The notes under the pieces were generated by a model. It saw nothing but the letters and a program-made list of their open reading frames with translations, did not search any database and was not told the origin of the DNA. A stretch of DNA of 64,000 bases. Source: JAJRTA01 sp965603125 (lineage in GTDB: Bacteria > Zixibacteria > MSB-5A5 > GN15 > FEB-12). Positions 33,415-42,211 of the stretch are shown piece after piece; within the stretch, counting starts at the first letter, position 1; the number at the start of each line of letters is the position of its first letter. A program made the position numbers and the translations under genes. The DNA lies in NCBI GenBank assembly GCA_965603125.1, contig CBFDBU010000001.1, forward strand, positions 186,001 to 250,000. The letters run 5' to 3'.

Positions 33415-33825
33415 CTACCGGGAAGCAGCTTTTTTCTTCTTGCCCTTCTTGCCGGATTCCTCGGGGGGCTTCTCGGTCAGCAACTCGACCACTGAGATCG
33501 GCGCCCCATCGCCACGGCGAACACCCAGCTTGATGACCCGGGAGAAGCCGGAGAGGCGGTCGGCAAATTGTGGCACTATCTCGGTAAAGAGCTTCTTGAA
33601 CACTTCCTTGTTTTTGATGGTCCTGGCCACCTCACGCCTGGACGCCAGGGTGTCCTTTTTGGCGGTGGATATGATGCGATCAACCATCGGCCGCAGCGCC
33701 TTGGCCTTGGCGTCGGTGGTCTTGATAACTCGGTGCGTGAACAACGACATGGCCATATTGGCCAGCATCGCCTCCCGATGAGGCTTGGTCCGCCCGAGTT
33801 TCCTTACCCTGTCAAAATGTCCCAT
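33415..33825 (-). CDS. rplQ: Ribosomal protein L17
   Basis: L17 (136 residues) is a large-subunit protein near the exit tunnel. The N-terminus MGHFDRVRKLGRTKPHREAM and the core KALRPMVDRIISTAKKDT match the family. The C-terminal tail is lysine-rich (SGKKGKKKKAASR). It is the last gene of the alpha operon section, 17 nt after rpoA. Confidence 0.97.
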   Translation of the reverse strand: MGHFDRVRKLGRTKPHREAMLANMAMSLFTHRVIKTTDAKAKALRPMVDRIISTAKKDTLASRREVARTIKNKEVFKKLFTEIVPQFADRLSGFSRVIKLGVRRGDGAPISVVELLTEKPPEESGKKGKKKKAASR

Positions 33826-33842
33826 TTCCCACCTGCCGTGTG

Positions 33843-34826
33843 CTATTGCTTCTCGGGTTCGACATACCTGGCGATATCCTGACCGAACGACAAACCCATC
33901 TCCTCGAGAATGGTGCTGATCTCGTTGAGAGACTTGCGCCCGAAATTGCGGTACTTCAGCATGTCCGCCTCGCTCCTTGTCACCAGGTCCTGGATGGTAT
34001 GAATGTTGGCGGCCCGCAGGCAGTTTGAGGACCGAACCGATAGTTCAAGTTCGTCCACGCGAGTGTTCAGAAGGTTGCGCACACGCACCACTTCCTCGTC
34101 CACCTCGGGCAGTTCTTCAACCATGACCTCTTCATCCATGTGGATGAACAACTGCAGGTGATCCTTGACCAGCTTGGCGGCATAACTCAGGGCGTCCTCC
34201 GGTGTGATGGAACCGTCGGTGGTGATTTCGAGAATCAACCGGTCGTAATCGGTCCGCTGGCCGACGCGCGTGTTTTCCACCTCGTAAGAGACCCTGGTCA
34301 CGGGCGAAAAGAGGCTGTCAACGTAAATGGTGTTAACGGGTGCGTCCGGACGCTTGTTCCGCTCGGCCACCGAGTAGCTGCGGCCGCAGTCGACATCGAT
34401 CTCCATCTCGAAGTCGACGTCCTTAGTGAGCTCGCAGATGTGTTGTTCGGGGTTGAGAATCTCCACTTCGGCATCGCTTTCAAACGCGGCTGCCGTGATC
34501 GCCCCTTTGGTGCTGGTTTTCATGCGCAGCGTCCGCATCTCATCAGTGTGCATGCGCACACGAATGCTCTTGACGTTGAGCACGATAGTGGTGACGTCCT
34601 CGTACACACCGGGGATAGTGGAGAACTCATGCAGAACTCCGTTGATGCGCATCGAGACAACGGCCGCCCCCTGGATGGAGGACAACAGCACGCGGCGCAC
34701 GCAGTTACCCAGGGTGTGGCCGTACCCCCGCTCCAGAGGCTCAATGGTAAAGCGGGAGTAGTTGTCCGTGGCTGAACTCTGGTCGTTCACGACCTCTTTG
34801 GGCATGGTCAGTGGTTTCCATTTCAT
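33843..34826 (-). CDS. rpoA: RNA polymerase subunit alpha
   Basis: The 327-residue alpha subunit nucleates polymerase assembly and contacts promoter UP elements and activators. The N-terminal domain shows YSRFTIEPLERGYGHTLGNC and RRVLLSSIQGAAV. The C-terminal domain has LELSVRSSNCLRAANIHTIQ and RNFGRKSLNEI, with the conserved Arg/Asn contact residues. It sits between rpsD and rplQ in the standard alpha-operon order. Confidence 0.98.
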   Translation of the reverse strand: MKWKPLTMPKEVVNDQSSATDNYSRFTIEPLERGYGHTLGNCVRRVLLSSIQGAAVVSMRINGVLHEFSTIPGVYEDVTTIVLNVKSIRVRMHTDEMRTLRMKTSTKGAITAAAFESDAEVEILNPEQHICELTKDVDFEMEIDVDCGRSYSVAERNKRPDAPVNTIYVDSLFSPVTRVSYEVENTRVGQRTDYDRLILEITTDGSITPEDALSYAAKLVKDHLQLFIHMDEEVMVEELPEVDEEVVRVRNLLNTRVDELELSVRSSNCLRAANIHTIQDLVTRSEADMLKYRNFGRKSLNEISTILEEMGLSFGQDIARYVEPEKQ

Positions 34827-34858
34827 GATACGAGAAACCTCCCGAAGGGATAAATTAC

Positions 34859-35491
34859 CTACTTAGAATACAACTCAACGATGAACTGTTCGTTAACGGT
34901 CAACGGAATATCGGCCCGCTTGGGGATTTCCAGCAGTTCGCCCTCCAGAGCGGCCTTGTTCAGTCTCAGCCAGGGTATCTCGTCACCGCGCCCGACTTCC
35001 TTCAGGGAAGCATGGATCAGGTCCAGGTTCTTGGACTTGTCCTTGACCTTGAGGAGTTGCCCGGGTCTGACCGAATAGGAGGGAATATCCACGATCCGGC
35101 CGTCGACGGTCACGTGGCGATGCCGCACCAGTTGTCTGGCGGCCTTTCGGGAGGGGGCAAAACCCAGCCGGAACACCAGGTTGTCCAGACGTGATTCGAG
35201 AAGCTGCAGCAGGATCTCTCCGGTCACGCCGGTCTTGCGGTCGGCCTTCACGAAATAGTTGCGAAACTGACTCTCCAGCACGCCGTAGATGCGGCGAACC
35301 TTCTGTTTTTCCCTCAACTGCAGACCGTAGGGTGAAACCTTGCGGCGCATCCTGCGGTCGCCGTGCTGACCGGGAGCATACTGGCGTCTTTCGACGGCGC
35401 ACTTGCTGCTCAGACAGCGGGTGCCCTTCAAAAACAGTTTCTCGCCCTCTCGGCGACACAGCTTACAGTTGGCATCACGATAACGAGCCAT
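34859..35491 (-). CDS. rpsD: Ribosomal protein S4
   Basis: S4 starts 30S assembly on 16S rRNA. ATG 35491 gives MARYRDANCKLCRREG with a CxxC pair and a second pair further on (CLSSKC), suggesting a zinc-binding N-terminus; an S4 RNA-binding domain follows (LDNLVFRLGFAPSRKAARQL). The upstream in-frame start at 35506 is less likely, as AGGAG lies directly before the ATG. 210 residues. Confidence 0.97.
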   Translation of the reverse strand: MARYRDANCKLCRREGEKLFLKGTRCLSSKCAVERRQYAPGQHGDRRMRRKVSPYGLQLREKQKVRRIYGVLESQFRNYFVKADRKTGVTGEILLQLLESRLDNLVFRLGFAPSRKAARQLVRHRHVTVDGRIVDIPSYSVRPGQLLKVKDKSKNLDLIHASLKEVGRGDEIPWLRLNKAALEGELLEIPKRADIPLTVNEQFIVELYSK

Positions 35492-35522
35492 TGACTCTCC
35501 TGACAATCACAGTTAACAGTCC

Positions 35523-35930
35523 TTACACACGACGACGTTTTGGGGGACGACACCCGTTGTGCGGGATTGGCGTCACGTCCTTGATGAGGTTGATCTCCAG
35601 CCCGGCCCCGGCAAGGGATCGGATGGCCGCCTCGCGTCCCGAACCGGGACCCTTTACCCAGACCTCGACGCGGCGAAGTCCCATGCTCATCGCCTCCTTG
35701 GCGCACGTCGAGGACGCCAACTGGGCGGCAAAAGGTGTCGATTTCTTGGACCCCTTGAAACCTACCATGCCGGCGCTGGCCCAGGATATCGTTTTGCCGA
35801 AGCCGTCGGTAATAGTCACGATAGTGTTGTTGAAGGTGGCCTTGATGTGAGCGACGCCTTCCGATTCCACCTTACGGGATTTTTTCTTGGCACGGCCTTT
35901 TTTCTTGGGATCTGCCACAGGGTACCTCAA
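35523..35930 (-). CDS. rpsK: Ribosomal protein S11
   Basis: S11 lines the mRNA exit region of the 30S platform. The 135-residue protein begins with a basic tail (KKKGRAKKKSRKV), then AHIKATFNNTIVTITD, and ends TPIPHNGCRPPKRRRV, all typical. It lies 17 nt after rpsM. Confidence 0.98.
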   Translation of the reverse strand: MRYPVADPKKKGRAKKKSRKVESEGVAHIKATFNNTIVTITDGFGKTISWASAGMVGFKGSKKSTPFAAQLASSTCAKEAMSMGLRRVEVWVKGPGSGREAAIRSLAGAGLEINLIKDVTPIPHNGCRPPKRRRV

Positions 35931-35947
35931 TAAATGTTATTCCCGGT

Positions 35948-36334
35948 TCACTTCTTGCCCACCGGCTTTCTCTTCAAGCCCCCGATAGCGCGACGCGGGC
36001 CTTTGCGGGTGCGAGCATTGGTCTTGGTCCGCTGGCCGCGGACCGGCAGTCCGCGACGGTGCCGCAGACCACGATACGAGCCGATATCGATCAGGCGTTT
36101 GATGTTCATCGAGATCTCGCCGCGCAGGCTGCCTTCAACGGTGAACTCACTTTCGATGACACTGCGCAACCGGGCTACTTCCTCGTCGGTCAGCTTGTGG
36201 ACCCGGGTGTCCGGATTCACCTGCGTCTTGTCCAGTATCCGCCCGGCGCTGTTAGGACCGATGCCATAAATGTATCTCAGTCCGATTTCGATTCTCTTGT
36301 CCTTGGGGAGATCAACCCCGGCAATACGAGCCAA
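35948..36334 (-). CDS. rpsM: Ribosomal protein S13
   Basis: S13 in the 30S head contacts tRNA and the 50S subunit. The sequence MARIAGVDLPKDKRIEIGLR and the end RGLPVRGQRTKTNARTRKGP are diagnostic; 128 residues. The start codon is TTG (36334), with AGGAGT before it. Confidence 0.98.
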   Translation of the reverse strand: MARIAGVDLPKDKRIEIGLRYIYGIGPNSAGRILDKTQVNPDTRVHKLTDEEVARLRSVIESEFTVEGSLRGEISMNIKRLIDIGSYRGLRHRRGLPVRGQRTKTNARTRKGPRRAIGGLKRKPVGKK

Positions 36335-36371
36335 CTGTCACTCCTGCATATGTATAGTTTACCGAATCTTA

Positions 36372-36488
36372 CTAACCCTGGCGCTGCTTGTGGCGGGGAT
36401 TCTTCTTGCAGATGACCCGCAGGACACCGCGTCGCCTGATGATCTTGCAGTGCTCGCAGCGCTTCTTTACGGCCGAACGTACTTTCAT
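36372..36488 (-). CDS. rpmJ: Ribosomal protein L36
   Basis: A 38-residue gene, translated by hand: MKVRSAVKKRC, then EHCKIIRRRGVLRVICKKNP and RHKQRQG. The four zinc ligands (two Cys in the CxxC, then Cys and His) are present, so this is the zinc-binding form of L36. It lies between infA and rpsM, the normal place. Confidence 0.97.
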   Translation of the reverse strand: MKVRSAVKKRCEHCKIIRRRGVLRVICKKNPRHKQRQG

Positions 36489-36500
36489 CTTCCAACCTGC

Positions 36501-36719
36501 CTACTTGTAGCGGTACGTGATGCGACCGCGCGTTAAATCGTAGGGTGACAATTCCACCGTGACCTTGTCACCCGGTAATATCTTTATAAAGTGCATTCTC
36601 ATCTTGCCCGAGATATGAGCCAGTATCACGTGCCCGTTGTCGAGTTCCACCCTGAACATCGCGTTGGGAAGCGGTTCGACCACTTTCCCTTCGACCTGTA
36701 TTGTTTCCTCTTTGGCCAT
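36501..36719 (-). CDS. infA: Translation initiation factor IF-1
   Basis: IF-1 blocks the ribosomal A site during initiation. The 72-residue OB-fold protein shows MAKEETIQVEGKVVEPLPNA, AHISGKMRMHFIKILPGDKV and DLTRGRITYRYK. It lies 7 nt after map and 12 nt before rpmJ. Confidence 0.98.
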   Translation of the reverse strand: MAKEETIQVEGKVVEPLPNAMFRVELDNGHVILAHISGKMRMHFIKILPGDKVTVELSPYDLTRGRITYRYK

Positions 36720-36726
36720 GTACTCC

Positions 36727-37476
36727 TTACGGTAAACTGAGTATATCCGGCTCGTTCTCCGTTATGGCCACCGTATGCTCATAATGCGCCGAGGGGAGAC
36801 CGTCCTCAGTGACATACGTCCAGCCGTCGGGCCTGGTGTAGACTTTGTACGTACCGGCGTTAATCATCGGTTCGATCGCCAGAACCATCCCGACTTTGAG
36901 CACGGGTCCTGAATCCTTCGACCCGAAATTGGGTATCTGGGGATCCTCGTGCATATTGCGCCCGATACCGTGACCGACCAGGGCGCGCACGATACCAAAC
37001 CCTTCCGTCTCCGCCACCTCTTGAACGGCGGCCGATATCTGCCCCAATCTATTTCCCTTCCGGGCTTTGTCAATACCGGCGGCCAGACATCTCTGGGTGT
37101 TCTCAAGAAGACGAGTCTTGCTTTCCGATATTTCACCCACGGCGAAAGTCCGCGCGGAATCGCCATAGAACCCGTCCACGATGGAACCGACGTCCACCGA
37201 CACGATCTCGCCTTCCCTGATCACCCTCTTGCCGGGAATCCCGTGGACCACTTCCTCGTCGACGGATATACAGGCCGACGCGGGATAACCTTGATAACCC
37301 TTAAATCCCGGAACGGCATCCTGATCGCGAATAAACTTCTCTATCATCTGATCCAGCTCACCGGTGGACAGGCCGGGGCCAATTGTCTTTGCGACCATAT
37401 CCAGCGTCCTGGCCACTACCTGTCCGGCCCGGCGCATTATCTCGATTTCCTCTTTCGTTTTCAGCACAATCGCCAC
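36727..37476 (-). CDS. map: Methionine aminopeptidase, type I
   Basis: Map removes the N-terminal Met of new proteins. The 249-residue protein has all metal ligands: EVVHGIPG, VDVGSIVDGFYGDSARTF (two Asp), LVGHGIGRNMHEDPQIPNFG (His) and LAIEPMIN (Glu). The start is GTG at 37476. Its position between adk and infA is standard. Confidence 0.97.
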   Translation of the reverse strand: MAIVLKTKEEIEIMRRAGQVVARTLDMVAKTIGPGLSTGELDQMIEKFIRDQDAVPGFKGYQGYPASACISVDEEVVHGIPGKRVIREGEIVSVDVGSIVDGFYGDSARTFAVGEISESKTRLLENTQRCLAAGIDKARKGNRLGQISAAVQEVAETEGFGIVRALVGHGIGRNMHEDPQIPNFGSKDSGPVLKVGMVLAIEPMINAGTYKVYTRPDGWTYVTEDGLPSAHYEHTVAITENEPDILSLP

Positions 37477-37491
37477 GGTAGTCTCTTTGCG

Positions 37492-38133
37492 CTATCCGAC
37501 CGCCTTCAGCACGGACTGGAAAACATTATCCGGAGTGTCCTCGCCCGACACTTCGGCAAGAAGGGATTCCTTTCGATAGAAATCCTCTATCGGCTGCGTC
37601 TGCTTTTTGTAGACCTCCAGACGGTTCCTGACGACACCTTCTTCGTCATCGGGCCGCCGCTGCAAGCGGGCGCCGTCCCTGTCACAGATACCTTCCTTGC
37701 CGGGCACATTCGCCGGGTAGTTGTAGGTCGCCTGGCAAGTAGGGCAGAACCAGCGTCCGGAAAGGCGTTTGACGATTTCGTCATCGGAGACGGCAATAAG
37801 AATCGCTCTGTCAAGGCCGATCCGGTTTTTGTCAAACATCGTCTCGAGGCTTTCCGCCTGGGGCACCGTTCGCGGAAACCCGTCCAGGATGAACCCGTTG
37901 TTGAGTTCACCGGCGGTGATCTTGTCTTCGATCAGACCGACGATCAGATCGTCCGGAACCAGTTCGCCCTTCTTCATGTAACCTTCCGCCTGCCGGCCGA
38001 GTTCGGTGCCAGCCTTGACCGCCTCGCGCAGCAGATCGCCGGTCGACAGGTGAACGACTCCCTTGGCCTGAGACAGCCGAACGGCCTGCGTACCTTTGCC
38101 GGACCCGGGCGGGCCCAGGAAAACCAGATTCAT
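37492..38133 (-). CDS. adk: Adenylate kinase
   Basis: Adk interconverts ATP, AMP and ADP. The 213-residue protein starts MNLVFLGPPGSGKGTQAVRL (P-loop) and has DGFPRTVPQAE. The LID domain carries a zinc site: FCPTCQATYN and GICDRDG (three Cys and one Asp), as in zinc-type adenylate kinases. It lies 1 nt after secY. Confidence 0.98.
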   Translation of the reverse strand: MNLVFLGPPGSGKGTQAVRLSQAKGVVHLSTGDLLREAVKAGTELGRQAEGYMKKGELVPDDLIVGLIEDKITAGELNNGFILDGFPRTVPQAESLETMFDKNRIGLDRAILIAVSDDEIVKRLSGRWFCPTCQATYNYPANVPGKEGICDRDGARLQRRPDDEEGVVRNRLEVYKKQTQPIEDFYRKESLLAEVSGEDTPDNVFQSVLKAVG

Positions 38134-38134
38134 A

Positions 38135-39442
38135 CTACATCGACCTCCCGCGAATCCTGCCTTTTTTCATAAATCCATCGTAATGCCGCATCAGCAGATG
38201 TGACTCGACCTGTTGCAGCGTATCCAGGGCCACACCGACCACAATCAGCAGACCGGTGCCGCCAAAAAAGAAATTGACATTGGCCCGGGAAATCAACACC
38301 CAGGGCAGGACCGCAATGGCCGCAAAGAAAAGCGCCCCGGGAAGAGTTATCCGGGTCAGTATCTTTTCGACGTGCTCAGCCGTGTTCTTCCCCGGTCTGA
38401 TGCCCGGGATGTACCCGCCGTTCTTGCGCATGTTGTCCGCGATGTCCATCGGGTTGAATACAATGGCCGTATAGAAATAGCCGAAAAAGACAATGATCAG
38501 GCCGTATATGATCGAGTACCAGAATCCGCCGGGCGCCAGCCAGACGGCCACGAGGTTCTGGATCCAGTCGATACTGGGGAATAACTGCGCCACCGTGGAT
38601 GGGAGAAACATAATCGACTGCGCGAAGATGATCGGAATAACTCCGGCCGAGTTGACCGAAAGCGGTAGGTGAGTACTGGCGCCGCCAAACACCCTTCGGC
38701 CGACAACCTTGCGCGGATACTGGACCGGAACTCTGCGCTGGGACCGCGTGATCAGAATCACGGCCGCTATAACACCGATCATCATCGCCACCATGACCAC
38801 TTCCAGAAGGAAGGAGCGGCTGCCGTGCCAGACCAGCAGCGTCTCCTCCACGACGGCATCAGGGAAGCGGGCGATGATACCGATGAAGATAATCAGCGAA
38901 ATCCCGTTGCCGATGCCGCGTTCGGTTATCTGTTCACCCAGCCACATGATAAAGATGACACCGCAGGTGAAGGTTATGATCGTCAGCGGGATGAATCCGG
39001 ACGTATCCATATGCACCGCCGAGACGCCGCTGAGATTGATGGTAGTGAGAAAGCCGGCCGTAGCCCAGGCCTGCATGGCGCCGATGAGCACCGTCAGGTA
39101 ACGCGTGTACTGGGTGATTTTGCGTCGTCCTTCCTCTCCCTCACGCTGCAACCGCTGCAGGAAAGGCACTACCGCGCCCAATAGCTGCAGCATAATGGAG
39201 GCGGATATGTAGGGCATGATGCCGAGGGCGAAGATGGTAGCCTTGGCAAAAGCTCCGCCTGCAAACAAGTCCAGTAGTCCGAATATCGAATCGGACGACA
39301 GTACCTGCGACAGAATGGAGCCGTCGATACCGGGAGTGGGGATGTGGCCGCCGATCCGATAGACAACCAGAATAGCGAGCGTGAAGAGAATCCGTCTTCT
39401 AAGTTCTTCTACCTTGAAGATTGACTGGAATGTCTCTAACAC
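38135..39442 (-). CDS. secY: Protein translocase subunit SecY
   Basis: SecY forms the protein-conducting channel of the inner membrane. The 435-residue protein has ten hydrophobic helices. Conserved stretches are GGHIPTPGID (helix 1/plug region), LGIMPYISASIMLQLL, TERGIGNGISLIIFIGI and GGTGLLIVVGVALDTLQQVE. The start is GTG at 39442, overlapping the rplO stop. It is part of the spc operon. Confidence 0.98.
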   Translation of the reverse strand: MLETFQSIFKVEELRRRILFTLAILVVYRIGGHIPTPGIDGSILSQVLSSDSIFGLLDLFAGGAFAKATIFALGIMPYISASIMLQLLGAVVPFLQRLQREGEEGRRKITQYTRYLTVLIGAMQAWATAGFLTTINLSGVSAVHMDTSGFIPLTIITFTCGVIFIMWLGEQITERGIGNGISLIIFIGIIARFPDAVVEETLLVWHGSRSFLLEVVMVAMMIGVIAAVILITRSQRRVPVQYPRKVVGRRVFGGASTHLPLSVNSAGVIPIIFAQSIMFLPSTVAQLFPSIDWIQNLVAVWLAPGGFWYSIIYGLIIVFFGYFYTAIVFNPMDIADNMRKNGGYIPGIRPGKNTAEHVEKILTRITLPGALFFAAIAVLPWVLISRANVNFFFGGTGLLIVVGVALDTLQQVESHLLMRHYDGFMKKGRIRGRSM

Positions 39443-39879
39443 CGGACCACCTCAGCCATTCCGCCGGCTTCCTCGATTTTGGCAGCGGCGGCCTTTGAAA
39501 AGGCGGCGGCCTTCACAACGTAGGCCCTGTCGACCTGCCCGTTGCCAAGCACCTTTACGGGAATGCTCAACTTCCGGATCAGACCTGCCGCCTTCAGCGT
39601 CTCCCCTGTGACTTCGCCGGGTTCACAACGAGCCAGATCGGCCACATTGATGATCTGACATTCTTTCCGGAAGATATTGGTGAAACCATGTTTGGGCAGA
39701 CGCCGATGCAGAGGCATCTGGCCGCCTTCATGGACGGCGTTCTTCTTGAAGCCGCTGCGCTGCCCGGCGCCTTTGTGGCCGCGTCCCGACGTCTTCCCGC
39801 GGCCGCTCCCCGGACCCCGACCTACCCGCCGCCGCTTTTTCGCGGAACCGTCAGCCGGCTTTAGTGTGTGAAGTTCCAT
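39436..39879 (-). CDS. rplO: Ribosomal protein L15
   Basis: L15 is a late 50S assembly protein. From ATG 39879 it has 147 residues: MELHTLKPADGSAKKRRRVG, GSGRGKTSGRGHKGAGQRSG, then a globular end AKIEEAGGMAEVV. It overlaps secY by 7 nt. A start 12 nt further upstream is possible. Confidence 0.97.
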   Translation of the reverse strand: MELHTLKPADGSAKKRRRVGRGPGSGRGKTSGRGHKGAGQRSGFKKNAVHEGGQMPLHRRLPKHGFTNIFRKECQIINVADLARCEPGEVTGETLKAAGLIRKLSIPVKVLGNGQVDRAYVVKAAAFSKAAAAKIEEAGGMAEVVRC

Positions 39880-39897
39880 TGATGCATCCACCCTGTC

Positions 39898-40080
39898 TTA
39901 GTCAACCTCTTCCACAGTCACCAGGTGACAAACAGCCCGTACCATGCCGCGGATCTGCGGAGTATCGTTATGCACGACCGTTCGATGCAGCTTTCCGAGA
40001 CCCAGGGCCTTGATGGTTCGCTTCTGGGGCTCCTTGCGATGGATCGTGCTTCTAACCTGCGTGATTTTCAGTCTGGCCAT
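39898..40080 (-). CDS. rpmD: Ribosomal protein L30
   Basis: The 60-residue protein reads MARLKITQVRSTIHRKEPQK, then a conserved LGLGKLHRTVVHNDTPQIRG. The frame extends upstream to 40167, but that part overlaps the rpsE 3' end and lacks similarity. Confidence 0.96.
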   Translation of the reverse strand: MARLKITQVRSTIHRKEPQKRTIKALGLGKLHRTVVHNDTPQIRGMVRAVCHLVTVEEVD

Positions 40081-40114
40081 ATCGACAACTACCTTAACAC
40101 AAGCAGTGGAATCC

Positions 40115-40597
40115 TCATGCTTCCTCACGGAAGCTGTCTTCCTGTTCCCTGGTGCGCAAGCTTTCAAGGCCGTTGATGGTGGCCTTAACGACGTTGTTGG
40201 GGTTGCGGCTGCCGAGCACCTTGGTCAGTACGTCCTGGACTCCCAGAGACTCCAGGATGGCTCTCACGGTGCCGCCGGCGATAACGCCGGTACCGGGCGA
40301 AGCCGGTCGCATCATGACCGTAGTGGCGCCGAACCGGCCGTCGATACGATGCGGAAGAGTCGCTCCGGACAGGTTGATTTTCACCATCATCTTCCTGGCG
40401 GCCTCGGTCGCCTTGCGTATGGCTTCGGCCACCTCGGGAGCTTTGCCGTACCCCACGCCTACCTTGCCGTTCCTGTCGCCGACGGTAACCAGGGCGGTAA
40501 AGCTGAAGCGCCGGCCGCCCTTGACCACTTTGGCCACACGGTTGACACCGATTACCTTCTCCTCAAACTCGAGCGCATCCCTTTCGAATCTCGGCAA
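40115..40597 (-). CDS. rpsE: Ribosomal protein S5
   Basis: S5 acts in decoding accuracy and helicase activity of the ribosome. The 160-residue protein shows VIGVNRVAKVVKGGRRFSFT, VGDRNGKVGVGYGKAPEV and VMMRPASPGTGVIAGGTVRA. The start is TTG at 40597 with AGAGAGG upstream. Confidence 0.97.
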   Translation of the reverse strand: MPRFERDALEFEEKVIGVNRVAKVVKGGRRFSFTALVTVGDRNGKVGVGYGKAPEVAEAIRKATEAARKMMVKINLSGATLPHRIDGRFGATTVMMRPASPGTGVIAGGTVRAILESLGVQDVLTKVLGSRNPNNVVKATINGLESLRTREQEDSFREEA

Positions 40598-40635
40598 TCT
40601 GAACCTCTCTATTGCTTAGAGCCAACACCTGTTCT

Positions 40636-41010
40636 TCAAAACTTCAGCCCACCCTCGTGAGCGCCGTCGGCGACCGCCTTGACGCGACCGTGAAACCGGC
40701 AGCGGTTGCGGTCAAAGACCACGTTCTCGATGCCCTTCTCTTTGGCCAGTTGCGCGATCACTTCGCCCACCTTGCGGGCCGTCACGGTCTTGGTGGCACC
40801 TCCGTTCAATCCCGCCTTCACGGCTTTGGAGTCGGAGGCAACGCCGACCAGAGTCTCCATCTTTTCGTCGTCTATGATCTGAGCGGTAACGTTCTTGAGC
40901 GACTTGGCCACGCTCAACCGCGGTTGTTCGGCGGTACCTGAAACCCGGCCGCGTACGCGACGGCGGCGGCGCTGGGATCGCTTGACCTTGATGATGTTCT
41001 TATCAGCCAT
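40636..41010 (-). CDS. rplR: Ribosomal protein L18
   Basis: L18 binds 5S rRNA. The 124-residue protein from ATG 41010 has a basic N-terminus (KRSQRRRRRVRGRVSGT), PRLSVAKSLKNVTAQIIDD, and ends FDRNRCRFHGRVKAVADGA with EGGLKF. Confidence 0.97.
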   Translation of the reverse strand: MADKNIIKVKRSQRRRRRVRGRVSGTAEQPRLSVAKSLKNVTAQIIDDEKMETLVGVASDSKAVKAGLNGGATKTVTARKVGEVIAQLAKEKGIENVVFDRNRCRFHGRVKAVADGAHEGGLKF

Positions 41011-41028
41011 ACTTGTCACCCATACTCG

Positions 41029-41574
41029 TTAGCCAGCCGTAGCGCTTTTGCCGGCCTTAATACGAACCTCTTCGCCGATATACCTGATACCTTTGCCCTT
41101 GTACGGTTCCGGTTTTCGCACGGAACGAATCTTGGCCGCCACTTCGCCTACCAGTTCTTTGTCGACACCCTCCACGGCGACCCGGTTCTCCTTGGGGAAT
41201 ACCGAGATCGTGATTTCTTCCGGCGGCACGACCACCACCGGGTGAGAATAGCCCACGTGCAGGATGAGTGTCCGGGACTGCAATTCGGCCCGGTAGCCGA
41301 CGCCCCGGATTTCCAGATCCTTCTTGAAGCCCTCGGTAACACCCACCACCATGTTGTTGATCAGCGCCCGTGTCAGGCCGTGCAGGGCCCGGTGTTTTTT
41401 CATGTCACTCGGCCGTGTCACCAGCACCGACTTGTCCTTCACAACGGCCGTGATATCGGCGTGAATAACGCGGGAGAGTGAGCCTAAGGGGCCCTTCACG
41501 GCGACACGCTGACCGTCTATTTCAACCCTGGTTTTTTCCGGTATCGGCACCGGGTTCTTGCCTACGCGAGACAT
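41029..41574 (-). CDS. rplF: Ribosomal protein L6
   Basis: L6 lies near the factor-binding site. The 181-residue protein starts MSRVGKNPVPIPEKTRVEID; the C-terminal half has RSVRKPEPYKGKGIRYIGEE, the family signature. Confidence 0.98.
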   Translation of the reverse strand: MSRVGKNPVPIPEKTRVEIDGQRVAVKGPLGSLSRVIHADITAVVKDKSVLVTRPSDMKKHRALHGLTRALINNMVVGVTEGFKKDLEIRGVGYRAELQSRTLILHVGYSHPVVVVPPEEITISVFPKENRVAVEGVDKELVGEVAAKIRSVRKPEPYKGKGIRYIGEEVRIKAGKSATAG

Positions 41575-41589
41575 TCTTGCATCCTTTCC

Positions 41590-41991
41590 CTACCAGCACC
41601 TCAGCAGCACTTCGCCGCCGATACCCTTCGCGGCGGCCTCAAAGTTGGTCATGACGCCGCTGGAGGTGGAGACAATCATCATCCCGCGCTGGTTAAATGT
41701 TGACTGCCGTGTCTGCTCGGCGTCGAAGTACTTCCGCAGGCCGGGCCGGGAGACCCTGTTGATACCTTTCATCACCGGTTCGTCACCGGCGCTGTAGGAG
41801 AGGTAAACACGCAGGATTCCCTGCTTGTTATCAGGCAACTCCACCATGTCTCGAAGGTACTTCTTCTCCTGGAGGATACGCACGACTTCCCGCTTGATAT
41901 TGGAGGCGGGAATGTCGACGGCATTCTTGTGGGCCTTGTAGGCATTTCTGATCCTGGTCAGCAGATCGGCGATCGGGTCGGTCATACTCAT
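41590..41991 (-). CDS. rpsH: Ribosomal protein S8
   Basis: S8 binds helix 21 of 16S rRNA and in many bacteria represses the spc operon. The 133-residue protein starts MSMTDPIADLLTRIRNAYKA and ends with the S8 pattern STSSGVMTNFEAAAKGIGGE. Confidence 0.97.
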   Translation of the reverse strand: MSMTDPIADLLTRIRNAYKAHKNAVDIPASNIKREVVRILQEKKYLRDMVELPDNKQGILRVYLSYSAGDEPVMKGINRVSRPGLRKYFDAEQTRQSTFNQRGMMIVSTSSGVMTNFEAAAKGIGGEVLLRCW

Positions 41992-42018
41992 TAGGTGTAA
42001 CTCCCATTAACCATGCAG

Positions 42019-42204
42019 CTACCAACTGGCCTTGACAACGCCCGGTAGCTCGCCCGCCAGGGCCATTTCCCTGAAGCAGATACGGCAGAGGCCGAATCGA
42101 CGCAGGTAGGCCCGCGGCCGGCCGCAACGGCGGCAGCGGCTGTAAGCGCGGACCTTGAATTTCGGTTTCCGTTGTTGTTTCTCAATGAGACACTTCTTTG
42201 CCAT
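42019..42204 (-). CDS. rpsN: Ribosomal protein S14, zinc-binding type
   Basis: The 61-residue protein is the short zinc form: SRCRRCGRPRAYLRRFGLCR and ICFREMA give a CxxC...CxxC site. The start MAKKCLIEKQQRKPKFKVRA has the usual type-Z layout. Confidence 0.97.
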   Translation of the reverse strand: MAKKCLIEKQQRKPKFKVRAYSRCRRCGRPRAYLRRFGLCRICFREMALAGELPGVVKASW

Positions 42205-42211
42205 CGGTCTC